A stretch of DNA of 64,000 nucleotides from Geobacillus kaustophilus (lineage in GTDB: Bacteria; Bacillota; Bacilli; Bacillales; Anoxybacillaceae): the NCBI RefSeq assembly GCF_000948285.1, contig NZ_JYBP01000003.1, positions 2,728,001-2,792,000 on the forward strand, read 5' to 3'. Positions 19,223 through 27,946 of the stretch are shown here, in pieces. The position numbers were made by a program, and so were the translations under genes. Every line of letters begins with the position of its first letter. Positions within the stretch are counted from its first letter, which is position 1. The notes beneath the pieces were generated by a model. The model did not search any database. It saw nothing but the letters and a program-made list of their open reading frames with translations, and had not been told where the DNA came from.

Positions 19223-19954
19223 ATGGAGGCGTTGCTAAGAGAAATTTTGCATGAAGTGAAAGCGACGCGCGCGGCGGTCGAGTCGCTCGAGCAGCGAGTT
19301 GGCGCCTTGGAGGGGCAAGTGGCCAACCTTAATGAACGAACGGGCGCTCTCGAAGCGCACATGGCCCAGCTCAATGAGCGAACGAGCGCCCTTGAGCACC
19401 AAGTCACTCAGCTGAACGAGCGGACAAGCAACCTTGAACACCAAGCCGCCCAATTGAACGAGCGCATGGGCTCTGTCGAACATCAAGTCACCCAATTGAA
19501 TGAGCGCATGGACTCTGTTGAACGTCAAGTCGCTCAGTTGAACGAGCGCATGGGCTCTGTCGAACATCAAGCCGCCCAATTGAATGAGCGCATGGGCACT
19601 GTCGAACATCAAGTCACCCAATTGAATGAGCGCATGGACTCTGTTGAACGTCAAGTCGCTCAGTTGAACGAACAGACAAACACCCTTGAACAACGAATCG
19701 ACCTGCTTTATGAGCGCACGAACGAAACGAAGGCGATTGCGGAAGCGCTCCGCCACGGGCAAGAAGTGCTGGCCGCAAAATACGAGGCGATGGCCCACGA
19801 TCTTCACCATATGAAAGGCGACCTCACCCATATCACATCCATCTTGGAAGAAAAAGTGCTGCCTGCCCTCGCCGAACATGAAGCGGGATTGCATGTTTTA
19901 AACGCCCGCGTCTTCAAAACGGAAAGCGCCCTTCATCGCCTTGTTCATGCGTAA
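19223..19954 (+). CDS. Coiled-coil protein with 14-residue tandem repeats
   Basis: This protein of about 243 residues starts MEALLREILHEVKATRAAVE, with AAAGGAGGTG just upstream of the ATG. From about residue 36 to 160 it consists of nine repeats of 14 residues following AQLNERxxxVExQV, each two heptads of a coiled coil. Several units are nearly identical at the DNA level (42-bp period). The C-terminal 80 residues (HGQEVLAAKYEAMAHDLHHM…) are non-repetitive and helical. There is no signal peptide or membrane segment. The function is unknown; the layout resembles the coiled-coil protein at 33880–34428. A terminator follows at 20001. Confidence 0.75.
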   Translation: MEALLREILHEVKATRAAVESLEQRVGALEGQVANLNERTGALEAHMAQLNERTSALEHQVTQLNERTSNLEHQAAQLNERMGSVEHQVTQLNERMDSVERQVAQLNERMGSVEHQAAQLNERMGTVEHQVTQLNERMDSVERQVAQLNEQTNTLEQRIDLLYERTNETKAIAEALRHGQEVLAAKYEAMAHDLHHMKGDLTHITSILEEKVLPALAEHEAGLHVLNARVFKTESALHRLVHA

Positions 19955-20000
19955 CGCGTTCCCCACAGAGAAATGTTCAACACCTATTCCCTTTTCACTA

Positions 20001-20025
20001 GGCAGCCGTAGGCTGCCGTTTTTTA
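20001..20025 (+). terminator. Terminator after the coiled-coil gene
   Basis: GGCAGCC, GTA, GGCTGCC, then GTTTTTT. Confidence 0.82.
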
Positions 20026-20382
20026 TGCGAAGCCCACGGAACCATTGGCCTTATCATAAACGTTGAATGACACAACCACGCCTCTCGTCGTTAATGGCGC
20101 TCATGGAGAAAGAAAAAACATCTGTTCGAACATCTCGAATTCGGAGTATTCGGGAGGATTCGAAAGCATTCCGGAGCATTTTTCAGCATCGGAAAGGAGA
20201 GAGCGTTCATCGCCGTGAGAGAAAGCGACAGGCAACGATATCGACCGATACCAAATTTGCCAGCCGTGCCCAAATTACGGTATCCTTTGTTTGCGACGCT
20301 TTTTCATCCCCTCCGCGTCCTTTTGCCGCCTTTTCTTTTTTTCATCCCCCCTTATGACACTAATGGAAAAAGGAGGAAAATG
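20026..20382. other. Intergenic region upstream of the osmoprotectant operon
   Basis: No convincing gene is present. The stretch contains several short GA-rich imperfect repeats around 20120–20200 (CGGAGTATTCGGGAGGATTCG and similar) and a pyrimidine-rich tract at 20310–20350. The operon promoter must lie here, but I could not choose one pair of boxes with confidence. Confidence 0.4.
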
Positions 20383-21285
20383 GTGTTGCGAAAATGGTTC
20401 ATGTCTTTGCTCGCTGTCGGGCTTGTTTTCGGATTGGCAGCCTGCAGCGGAGAAAGTGATGCGAAAGGGAAAATCGTGATTGCCGGAAAGAAGTTTACCG
20501 AGCAAGTCATTTTGACGCATTTGCTGGCGGAGTATGTGAAAGCCAACACGGATTTGGATGTTGAGGTGAAAGACAGTTTAGGCGGCGCGTTTATGCTCCA
20601 GCAAGCCATCGAAAACGGGGATGTCGACATGTATGTCGAGTACACCGGGACTGGGTATTTGAACATTTTAAAACAGCCGTACGATCCCGCAAAGACGCCC
20701 GAACAAATTTACAACGAAACGAAGAAACTATATAAGGAAAAATACAACATCGCTTGGCTCAAACCACTCGGATTTAACAACACGTATGCGTTGGCGATGA
20801 GAAGAGACCTCGCCGAAAAGCTCGGGGTGAAAACGTACTCCGATTTGGCGAAACATTCGTCTTCCCTTACGTTTGGGTCAGACGCCGAGTTTTTTGAGCG
20901 AAGCGACGGCTATGACGGGCTTGTCGATACGTACGGGTTCCAATTCAAGAAAAAAATGACGATCGACCCGGACTTGCAATACGAAGCGGCGAAAAACGGC
21001 GAAATTGACGTCATCACCGCCTACACGACCGACGCCCGGATTAGAAAATACGATTTGGTCGTATTGAAAGATGACAAACAGTACTTCCCGCCGTACCACG
21101 CTGTGCCGATTATCCGCCAAGAAGTGTTGGACGCCAACCCGGGGCTTGAGGAGAAACTGAACAAATTGGCCAATATTTTAACCGACGAAAAAATGATGGA
21201 ATTAAACGGTAAAGTGAACTTGGAAGGAAAACAGCCGCGCGAGGTGGCGATTGACTTCTTGAAGAAGGAAGGACTGATTGACTAG
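20383..21285 (+). CDS. Osmoprotectant (quaternary amine) ABC transporter binding lipoprotein
   Basis: This substrate-binding protein of about 300 residues has a lipoprotein signal, FMSLLAVGLVFGLAACSGES, in which the Cys of LAAC would be lipid-modified. The mature part (IVIAGKKFTEQVILTHLLAEYV…, GDVDMYVEYTGTGYLNIL, YTTDARIRKYDLVVLKDDKQ) is typical of the OpuC/ProX-like family for glycine betaine, choline or carnitine. The start is uncertain: ATG 20380, GTG 20383 and TTG 20386 are all close to AGGAGG. I prefer the GTG for its spacing of six. It is followed by its ATPase and permease genes. Confidence 0.85.
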   Translation: MLRKWFMSLLAVGLVFGLAACSGESDAKGKIVIAGKKFTEQVILTHLLAEYVKANTDLDVEVKDSLGGAFMLQQAIENGDVDMYVEYTGTGYLNILKQPYDPAKTPEQIYNETKKLYKEKYNIAWLKPLGFNNTYALAMRRDLAEKLGVKTYSDLAKHSSSLTFGSDAEFFERSDGYDGLVDTYGFQFKKKMTIDPDLQYEAAKNGEIDVITAYTTDARIRKYDLVVLKDDKQYFPPYHAVPIIRQEVLDANPGLEEKLNKLANILTDEKMMELNGKVNLEGKQPREVAIDFLKKEGLID

Positions 21286-21301
21286 AAAGCGAGGAATGCC
21301 T

Positions 21302-22429
21302 ATGATTCGCTTTGAAAACGTGACGAAACAGTATGAAGACGGGTTTGTGGCCTTAAAAAATATCAATCTTGACATCCGCAAGGGGGAGCTTGTTGCCTTG
21401 ATTGGGCCGAGCGGGTGCGGAAAAACGACGACAATGCGGATGATCAACCGGTTGATCGAGCCGACATCGGGCAAAGTGTATATCGACGGGCAAGACATTT
21501 CCGAGCTTGACCCGGTCGAACTGCGGCGCAACATCGGCTATGTCATCCAGCAAATCGGCTTGTTTCCACACATGACGATCGCGGAAAACATCGCGCTCAT
21601 ACCGAAGCTGAAAAAATGGGAAAAACACGCCTATGAAAAACGGGTTGACGAACTGCTCGAGCTCGTCGGCCTCGATCCGGCGACGTTCAAGCACCGCTAT
21701 CCATCGGAGCTCAGCGGCGGTCAGCAGCAGCGCGTCGGCGTCGTCCGCGCCTTGGCCGCCGAGCCGAATATTATTTTAATGGATGAGCCGTTCAGCGCTC
21801 TTGATCCGATCAGCCGCGAGCAGTTGCAAGATGACATCGTCCGCCTGCAAGAAGAGATTCACAAAACGATCGTCTTTGTCACACATGATATGGATGAGGC
21901 GATTAAAATCGCTGATCGGATCGCGCTCATGAAAGACGGGGAAATCATCCAGTTCGCCACACCCGACCAAATGCTTCGGCGGCCGGCGAACTCGTTCGTC
22001 CGCGAGTTTATCGGCGAAGACCGGCTGCGGATCCGCCAGACGGCCGTGCCGACGGCGGAAGATTTAATGTCGGCGGATGTCGCGACCATCTCCCCGCGGC
22101 GCGGCTTGGCCGAGGCGTTCCGTTTGATGAAGGCGAAAAAAGTCGACAGCTTGGTCGTGGTCGATAAAAAGCAGGCCTTTCTCGGCATCGTGACGCTGAA
22201 ACAAATTGAACAGCGCTATCAAGAAGAGCATTTGTTAGTCGCCGACATCGCCGATTACGATGTGACGACGCTGGCGAAAGAAGCGGACGTCACGAACGTC
22301 GCCGCCTTGTTTCAAAACCCGGATGTGCGCATTATCCCGGTGTTGGACGGCGACCAGCTTGTCGGCGGGATTACACGTTCGAGCATGATGCGGGCGCTCG
22401 CTGAGTGGACGTTCCAGCAACGCGCGTAA
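21302..22429 (+). CDS. Osmoprotectant ABC transporter ATPase with CBS domains
   Basis: This cytoplasmic ATPase of about 375 residues resembles OpuCA/OpuBA. It shows Walker A GPSGCGKTT near residue 35, the signature LSGGQQQRVGVVRAL, Walker B IILMDEPFSALDP and the switch His in VTHDMDEA. After residue 250 come two CBS modules (ADVATISPRRGLAEAFRLMK and VTNVAALFQNPDVRIIPVLD), which sense ionic strength or nucleotides in this family. I start at MIRFENV because GAGGAA lies suitably upstream; the frame is open a little further. The gene is 16 bases after the binding protein gene, clearly in one operon. Confidence 0.88.
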   Translation: MIRFENVTKQYEDGFVALKNINLDIRKGELVALIGPSGCGKTTTMRMINRLIEPTSGKVYIDGQDISELDPVELRRNIGYVIQQIGLFPHMTIAENIALIPKLKKWEKHAYEKRVDELLELVGLDPATFKHRYPSELSGGQQQRVGVVRALAAEPNIILMDEPFSALDPISREQLQDDIVRLQEEIHKTIVFVTHDMDEAIKIADRIALMKDGEIIQFATPDQMLRRPANSFVREFIGEDRLRIRQTAVPTAEDLMSADVATISPRRGLAEAFRLMKAKKVDSLVVVDKKQAFLGIVTLKQIEQRYQEEHLLVADIADYDVTTLAKEADVTNVAALFQNPDVRIIPVLDGDQLVGGITRSSMMRALAEWTFQQRA

Positions 22430-22585
22430 GGAACAGCGGGCAAATAGCGGGTGGAAACACCGTGCCGCCTGACGCTAGAGCATGGCTCGGCCGCGGCTCC
22501 TTTCAAAAAGACGGCCCGTCTGCCGACAGGAATCGGCCGTTGGGGAAAATGAACCTTATCCATCTTTCGTCCTCAATCCATGACT

Positions 22586-22615
22586 AAGCGGCGGCTAAGC
22601 GCTGCCGCTTTTTTC
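22586..22615 (+). terminator. Intra-operon hairpin (possible attenuator)
   Basis: AAGCGGC pairs with GCCGCTT, followed by a T run, inside the 203-base gap between the ATPase and permease genes. It resembles a rho-independent terminator and may reduce expression of the permease relative to the first two genes. Confidence 0.6.
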
Positions 22616-22632
22616 CGCCAAGGAGGGATACA

Positions 22633-23262
22633 ATGGAGTTATTACAAACATTCATTGAACGGAAAGAAGACATTTGGATCGCCTTTCAAGAACATGTGCT
22701 GCTATCGGCCATCGCCATGGGCATTGCGATCGTCATAGCCGTACCGCTCGGTGTCGCGTTGACGCGGTATCGCAAACTCGCCGAGCCGATCATCGGCGTC
22801 GCCGCCATCATTCAAACGATTCCGAGCTTGGCCTTGCTTGGGTTTATGCTTCCCATTTTCGGGATCGGCAAACTGCCGGCGATCATCGCCTTAACGCTGT
22901 ATGCCTTGCTTCCGATTTTGCGCAATACGTACACCGGCATTCTCGGCGTCGACCCGGCGCTTGTGGACGCTGGACGGGGGATGGGGATGACATCGCGACA
23001 AATTTTATGGATGGTCGAGCTTCCACTCTCGCTCCCGGTGATCATGGCCGGCGTGCGCACGGCGACGGTGCTGACAATCGGCGTCGCCGCGTTGGCGACA
23101 TTCATCGGCGCCGGTGGGCTTGGCGACTTGATCGACCGCGGCTTGCGCATTGCCGACAAAAACTTGATTTTAGCCGGCGCCATCCCCGCTGCGATATTAG
23201 CGATTTTGTTTGACTGGCTGCTGCGCAAAGTCGAAAAGAAAGTGACGCCGAAAGGACTGTAA
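22633..23262 (+). CDS. Osmoprotectant ABC transporter permease
   Basis: This 209-residue membrane protein has five to six hydrophobic segments and the binding-protein-dependent permease (EAA-loop) region DAGRGMGMTSRQILWMVELP. It matches the OpuCB/OpuBB type. The start has AAGGAGGGATACA upstream. Bacillus operons of this type usually carry two permease genes flanking the binding protein; only one is present here, so it presumably forms a homodimeric channel. It is followed by a terminator. Confidence 0.87.
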   Translation: MELLQTFIERKEDIWIAFQEHVLLSAIAMGIAIVIAVPLGVALTRYRKLAEPIIGVAAIIQTIPSLALLGFMLPIFGIGKLPAIIALTLYALLPILRNTYTGILGVDPALVDAGRGMGMTSRQILWMVELPLSLPVIMAGVRTATVLTIGVAALATFIGAGGLGDLIDRGLRIADKNLILAGAIPAAILAILFDWLLRKVEKKVTPKGL

Positions 23263-23362
23263 ACGATCCGTGAGCGTCGACTCCTAATTCGAAACACATA
23301 CCGCCTCACAGCCCACAAACACGACCGCGCTTACGCAAAATGTTCTATGATTAAAAACAACT

Positions 23363-23402
23363 TGAAGAAGGTGTCCCCAAACGATCAGGACATCTTCTTT
23401 TC
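23363..23402 (+). terminator. Terminator of the osmoprotectant operon
   Basis: AAGAAGGTGTCC and GGACATCTTCTT form a long stem, followed by TTTCTC. Confidence 0.78.
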
Positions 23403-23683
23403 TCTGTGAAAATTACCTTTTAGGTCAGCCCCCTTGGCCGCTGACAAAGCGACCCTCACCGTCTTCCAAAAACAGCGGCTTGTTCGTGATGATTCATCAA
23501 AAGAGGCCAGCTTGGGTCAATAGAACGGACGACTGAGACACTCTACGCAACGCTTTTACCTGATCAGAAACGGCGGCCAATGGAATGGGTCCATAACCCA
23601 AACGGCTCAGCAACGAGTCGTTCCAAGCAAAACCTTTTTCCAATTTTGTCCACACCCTCTCACGCTTGTGTTCTGAGATCGGA
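23403..23683. other. Intergenic stretch with a doubtful minus-strand open frame
   Basis: A minus-strand frame that lacks its own start reads KLEKGFAWNDSLLSRLGYGP and runs to a stop at about 23500, overlapping the 3' end of the ABC ATPase gene on the same strand. It looks protein-like but I recognise no family, and it may be debris. Nothing else is visible. Confidence 0.3.
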
Positions 23684-24337
23684 TTATTTTGAACGCAGCG
23701 TTGTCATACCTGTGATGACCCCTTCGTTCATGGAATACACATGATGGCATAGCGACTCGATATCTACTTTGTGGTGAGACGTCAACAAAATGGTGCAGCC
23801 TCTTTCGTTTTCTTCCCTGATAATCTCATACACTTGGTCTACCGATTTTTCATCCAACCCATTCATCGGTTCATCGAGCAGCATCAGCTGCGGCTTCTCC
23901 ATGATGCACTGTGCAATGGCCAGTCTTTGTCTCATCCCGAGAGAATACGCTTTCACCGGCCTTTTATCATGCGGATCCAACCCCACTCTCTTGATTGCCT
24001 CTTTCACCTCGCGCTCGCCGATTTTGTTTTGAATCATGGCTAAAAAATGTAAATTATCGAATCCTGAGTACTGTTCAAGAAAACCGGGTTTTTCCAACAA
24101 AACAGCAATATCGCTCGGAAACGATACGTCTTGATGCAACGTCTGGCCAAATACCGTCACTGTGCCGCTGGACGGTTTGACAAGTCCGCTTATGACTCGA
24201 AATAACATCGTTTTCCCCGATCCGTTCGGCCCGACGAATCCATAAATCTTTCCTCTCTCCAACTCTAAGTTGATATTGCGCAAAACTTCCCTTGCTTTTA
24301 TCGTTTTCGAAACATTGGACAAAACGACTGCCTTCAT
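23684..24337 (-). CDS. ABC-2 type exporter ATPase
   Basis: This 217-residue ATPase has Walker A GPNGSGKTM near residue 37, the Q-loop region, the signature YSLGMRQRLAIAQCIM, Walker B MLLLDEPMNGLDEKS and the switch His in LLTSHHKVDIE. It resembles the bacitracin/lantibiotic-immunity and ABC-2 exporter ATPases (BcrA/CcmA type). It is the last gene of a run of five in the same direction, 12 bases after a permease gene. It presumably powers the three membrane proteins encoded just upstream. Confidence 0.85.
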   Translation of the reverse strand: MKAVVLSNVSKTIKAREVLRNINLELERGKIYGFVGPNGSGKTMLFRVISGLVKPSSGTVTVFGQTLHQDVSFPSDIAVLLEKPGFLEQYSGFDNLHFLAMIQNKIGEREVKEAIKRVGLDPHDKRPVKAYSLGMRQRLAIAQCIMEKPQLMLLDEPMNGLDEKSVDQVYEIIREENERGCTILLTSHHKVDIESLCHHVYSMNEGVITGMTTLRSK

Positions 24338-24349
24338 GTCAAAAACCTC

Positions 24350-25051
24350 CTAAATATAATCCGCGTTCTTCACTCTCTTGATCGTCCAATACCCGAACGC
24401 AATGATTGACAAGAGCTCCACGATCAAGGCAGACCACCATATCGAGCTGCTCCGCACGAGATCCACCATGCTGTAGTACAAAGGAACAAAAGGCATCGGC
24501 ATCTTGACACCCACAAAAAACAAAGCGAGAATGACGGCATTCGCCAAATGGTGAGTGGCATACACGTTCAACAACATCCACAAACCGGCGTGCCAATATA
24601 AATTCACGGCGATGCAAACGAACATGAGCACCAGCGAACGGTCAAACGAAAACGCCATATGTGCCACAAACAGGCCGAAGCCGCCGGCGATCAAAAACAC
24701 CGACAAGACATATCCCAATGTAAACAGAACACCTGCCAGCAACCTAGCCATTGTATACGACGTCGTATCCCTCAACACAATGAACAGTTTATGCTCAAAA
24801 TATTTATCCCGTTTTTTCCAAACGATTTGGAGCAACACCATATAGCCGAAACAAATCATCAACCAATACATCCAATTGGAGAACGTCACCGCTCCAAATA
24901 AGCGGGCGAACAACTCCGATAGACGTTGAGAAGAAAATGCCTCTGACCGACTGGACATCATAGTGCCCAACAGTGGAAACAGGAGGCAGGTGATGAAAAT
25001 TCTTTTGATATCGATTTTGATCAGGGTAAACTCCAAATCCATCGGTTTCAT
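24350..25051 (-). CDS. ABC-2 type membrane protein (third permease of the cluster)
   Basis: This 233-residue protein has about six hydrophobic segments and begins MKPMDLEFTLIKIDIKRIFI. I recognise no characterised subfamily. Its start overlaps the end of the preceding permease gene by four bases and it lies just upstream of the ATPase gene, so it is most likely a transmembrane partner of that ATPase. Confidence 0.65.
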   Translation of the reverse strand: MKPMDLEFTLIKIDIKRIFITCLLFPLLGTMMSSRSEAFSSQRLSELFARLFGAVTFSNWMYWLMICFGYMVLLQIVWKKRDKYFEHKLFIVLRDTTSYTMARLLAGVLFTLGYVLSVFLIAGGFGLFVAHMAFSFDRSLVLMFVCIAVNLYWHAGLWMLLNVYATHHLANAVILALFFVGVKMPMPFVPLYYSMVDLVRSSSIWWSALIVELLSIIAFGYWTIKRVKNADYI

Positions 25052-25788
25052 AAAAGATCATCCTGAACATAGTAGTTTTTTTGGCTTGACGAAAGACAAA
25101 TGATATAGACCAACACCAGCATCATCATAATGAGAAGCAAGATTGTCCAAACGGGAGCCGTCCGTTCGCTTATGTAAAACAAATAAGGGAGCATGTGCAC
25201 AGTGAACATATCCAATACAGCCAGTATGATGACGGCAGCGAAGGCGAAAAAGCGATTCCATCCAAAGTCAATGAACGCTATAAACAACAATCCGTATATA
25301 GCGGTGATAAAAAAATACATAACAAGAAAGTAAGGAAACGAGCTTTTATCTCCGCTATGCGGCACGTACAAAAAAGCCGCATGGACGTTTTGTATATTGG
25401 GATAGATGATGTATTTCGCAAACGTTGTACATAATCCGCCTACTGCGGCAACCCAGAGAGACACGCCCCCTGCCAGAACGATGACCAACAACGCCTTATG
25501 CAGCCCGATTTCCCTTCGCGTGCGGTATCTTCTTAGGACTACCCACGCATTAGTTTGAAGCGCGGAGCCTAAAAGAAACAAAAACGCAGGCAGATGAAAA
25601 AATTCATATCGATAGAGCAAGATAAAATCTTTAAGACTGTGCCACTTCCCAACCGTCACCATTCCTAACGGAAAGATGCCCGCCACCATCAACAAAGCCA
25701 TAACACCCAAAATAATCTTGAGAACGGCTCGTTGTAACATCAAATCTTGCCAGACGAAAAAAACGTTCTGTCTAGAGAACATCTTCAC
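25048..25788 (-). CDS. ABC-2 type membrane protein (second permease of the cluster)
   Basis: This 246-residue polytopic protein has six or seven hydrophobic stretches and starts MKMFSRQNVFFVWQDLMLQR. It overlaps the previous permease gene by 17 bases and the next by four, which implies translational coupling. No catalytic motif is visible. It is inferred to be part of the exporter from position and topology only. Confidence 0.65.
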   Translation of the reverse strand: MKMFSRQNVFFVWQDLMLQRAVLKIILGVMALLMVAGIFPLGMVTVGKWHSLKDFILLYRYEFFHLPAFLFLLGSALQTNAWVVLRRYRTRREIGLHKALLVIVLAGGVSLWVAAVGGLCTTFAKYIIYPNIQNVHAAFLYVPHSGDKSSFPYFLVMYFFITAIYGLLFIAFIDFGWNRFFAFAAVIILAVLDMFTVHMLPYLFYISERTAPVWTILLLIMMMLVLVYIICLSSSQKNYYVQDDLL

Positions 25789-26656
25789 TTTTCTTCACTC
25801 CATATGAAAATACCCCTACCGCAATCAACAATTGGAGGACAAACACGATGACGATTTTCCAATAGGACAATCCTTCCACTGGCTGTGAAGGAATTAAGAA
25901 ATTAAACGGATCCCAGCCAAGTTGGCTGGTGATAGTCAGCGCCGCCCAACAAACCATATAAATGATTTGCGGCATCAAAGTAATCAAATATCGATTTTTC
26001 AATAAAAAAGAAAATCCCAAACCAAGACAAACGTAGCCGCCGGCAAACAACCCGCCCATGACATAATACGCAAGAACATACCAATAAGGGGAGATTTCCA
26101 ATAAAGGAGAAAACAGGTGTTTCTTTTCCCCTTCAAATGAATTGTCTGGCAACGGCAACGTGCCATTGACCAATTGCCGGTAGGCCTGTGAAAAACTCGA
26201 ATAATCCCAATGGTTCGTCAAAAGATTCACCAGCACAACTCCCAGCACGAGAGGAAGGAGGAACAGGAGGAAAGCACTAATGTAAGCAAACAGAAATTTC
26301 CTTCTGTAATAAACGTTTCTTCCCATCCGCGTCAATTGATAATGAACATTTCCGCTCTTTCGCTCACGATAAATCGAATCTACCAATGGAATCGACAACA
26401 ATAGTGGAAAAAGAAAGTAATATAGAGATGAAAGTACATTAAAGCGGTAGCCTCCTAGACCAACCCATTCAAGGTGGGGGGAAGTCAAGGCGAAAACATT
26501 TGGGTCGTGATGATAAATTCGTTGAAGCAACTGCACGTTTTCACGATAATCTTTCACCCCCAACACAACGGCGCCAATGACGAGCAACAACAGGCAAGCC
26601 GCGCTAATATAAAGGTTCCTATTTTTCAAAAGTTTGAGCAATTCCGCATACATCAT
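25772..26656 (-). CDS. ABC-2 type permease (first of the cluster)
   Basis: This protein of about 294 residues begins MMYAELLKLLKNRNLYISAA. A cytoplasmic N-terminal helix followed by a membrane segment, then a large external loop (residues ~35–85, ENVQLLQRIYHHDPNVFALT…) and five further hydrophobic segments, is typical of ABC-2 permeases. The frame is open further upstream, but the ATG pair at 26656/26653 follows GGGGAT, so I start there. Together with the next two membrane proteins and the ATPase it appears to form a four-component exporter. Confidence 0.7.
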   Translation of the reverse strand: MMYAELLKLLKNRNLYISAACLLLLVIGAVVLGVKDYRENVQLLQRIYHHDPNVFALTSPHLEWVGLGGYRFNVLSSLYYFLFPLLLSIPLVDSIYRERKSGNVHYQLTRMGRNVYYRRKFLFAYISAFLLFLLPLVLGVVLVNLLTNHWDYSSFSQAYRQLVNGTLPLPDNSFEGEKKHLFSPLLEISPYWYVLAYYVMGGLFAGGYVCLGLGFSFLLKNRYLITLMPQIIYMVCWAALTITSQLGWDPFNFLIPSQPVEGLSYWKIVIVFVLQLLIAVGVFSYGVKKSEDVL

Positions 26657-26771
26657 ATCATCCCCTAATTCTTCTGTTAAGGTCCGTCTTCTTCGTGATA
26701 ATGGAAGAAGACGAACCCGATGAAGCAAACCGCTTTCTTATCCAAGTTGACCGAACATATCTATAACTCAA

Positions 26772-27161
26772 TCAATTGTCGGGATAAAATTTGCCTGCGA
26801 TGTCAACCGTAACGTAAGTGAAGGATGCATTTTCCGCCACTAATGAAACTTTTTTACCAACAGCGCTTTGATCGACCGTGAAATAACGCGTGTCATTGTC
26901 GGTCACATCCTTTGCCGTTGGCGACACTTTTGTCGAACCTTGCTGAATCCACATATTGGCTTTATATTCGGCGCCAACAACCGAATTTTCCACTTTGCTT
27001 TTACTGTTCGTCGCTTTATTGGCGCTTGCTAATTCCGTATCGCCTTGAAAGCGAGGGAGAACCCCAGCATACGTAACATAAGATGCGGCGCTGACTCCCC
27101 CTACCACAATGAATGAGATAAAAGCAAGCAAAGTAGTAACCATTTTAAGTTTTTCCTTCAC
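26772..27161 (-). CDS. Small exported protein of unknown family
   Basis: This 129-residue protein has an N-terminal signal sequence, MKEKLKMVTTLLAFISFIVV followed by GGVSAASYV, with a probable cleavage after SAA or SA. The mature ~100 residues contain no Cys and are rich in Val, Thr, Ser and Lys, with predicted beta content (YVTYAGVLPRF…, YKANMWIQQG, SFTYVTVDIAG). Its GTG start follows GGGGGGAGGGG. It heads the five-gene run that ends with the ABC ATPase, and a histidine-kinase stump lies further upstream. It could be a bacteriocin-like product, a signal, or a periplasm-side partner of the exporter. I cannot assign a function. Confidence 0.6.
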   Translation of the reverse strand: MKEKLKMVTTLLAFISFIVVGGVSAASYVTYAGVLPRFQGDTELASANKATNSKSKVENSVVGAEYKANMWIQQGSTKVSPTAKDVTDNDTRYFTVDQSAVGKKVSLVAENASFTYVTVDIAGKFYPDN

Positions 27162-27200
27162 GATTCGATCCCCTCCCCCCTAATCATTTTTTGAAAACGC

Positions 27201-27225
27201 AGGACCGGTCCTATGAGATATTATA
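27201..27225 (-). promoter_or_regulatory. Promoter of the exported-peptide cluster with palindrome at +1
   Basis: On the minus strand a TATAAT –10 box lies at 27225–27220. A perfect 12-bp palindrome, AGGACCGGTCCT, follows at 27212–27201, about where transcription should start. The –35 region is weak (TTGCTT, spacing about 15). The palindrome could be an operator. Confidence 0.5.
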
Positions 27226-27415
27226 ACGCTTAAAAAAAAAAAGCAATAATTTAACAAAATTAACACCAGATGTCTCTATATCAAAAATTTAGAACATGAG
27301 ATTTTATCCATGCTTATATATACATGCTCATTAAAAAGTTAACCTTCGTATAACCGATGCACACTCCGGTTATCCTGTTCCTAAGGAAACCTATGGAAAA
27401 GGAGCGGGATCATTC

Positions 27416-27946
27416 ATGAAACGTCTCAACATCACCCATGATCACGGATGGACGCCACGGACGCTTCGCAAACAGGAACGGAAAATCAAAAACGCGCTTC
27501 TTCGCCAACGGGTGATGGCGGTTCGTTTGGTCATGGAAGGTTATTTGGGCAAAGAGGCGGCCTCCATGGTCAACGTGTGCCGACAAACCGTTTCCCATTA
27601 TGTGTCGCTGTTCAACGAAGGCGGTCTGGAGCTCTTGCTTCATCGGGATTTCGCCCCTGGACGGGAGCCGTTTCTCACCGAAGAACAGCAGGAAGAGATC
27701 AAACAGCTTGTGTTGACCACCACTCCCGCGGAACTGGGCTGGGACGTCGCTTCGGCCTGGAACACCAAACTCCTGCAATCCTATGTCGAAAAGCACTTTG
27801 GTGTTTGCCTTTCCCGTGAAGCGCTGCGAAAACTCCTGCACCGTCAAGGTCTGTCATGGACTCGCCCTACGTACACGCTGGCGAAAGGGAATCCGGATGA
27901 GCAAAAGCAATTTGAAAAGCAAATGGATTTGATAAAAAAAACTTGA
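27416..27946 (+). CDS. IS630-family transposase, N-terminal frame
   Basis: This 176-residue frame carries the DNA-binding half: helix-turn-helix regions around EGYLGKEAASMVNVCRQTVS and a winged segment near EKHFGVCLSREALRKLLHRQ. It ends just after a run of eight A residues, and the catalytic half begins in the –1 frame with a four-base overlap. Programmed –1 slippage at such A runs is common in IS630 elements and would yield one fused transposase. Confidence 0.8.
   Translation: MKRLNITHDHGWTPRTLRKQERKIKNALLRQRVMAVRLVMEGYLGKEAASMVNVCRQTVSHYVSLFNEGGLELLLHRDFAPGREPFLTEEQQEEIKQLVLTTTPAELGWDVASAWNTKLLQSYVEKHFGVCLSREALRKLLHRQGLSWTRPTYTLAKGNPDEQKQFEKQMDLIKKT

Noticed and set aside
19111..19407. Minus-strand frame upstream of jetB as a possible jetA remnant
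   Set aside because: It is antisense to the repeat coiled-coil gene and shows no DUF2397-like sequence; jetA appears truly absent.
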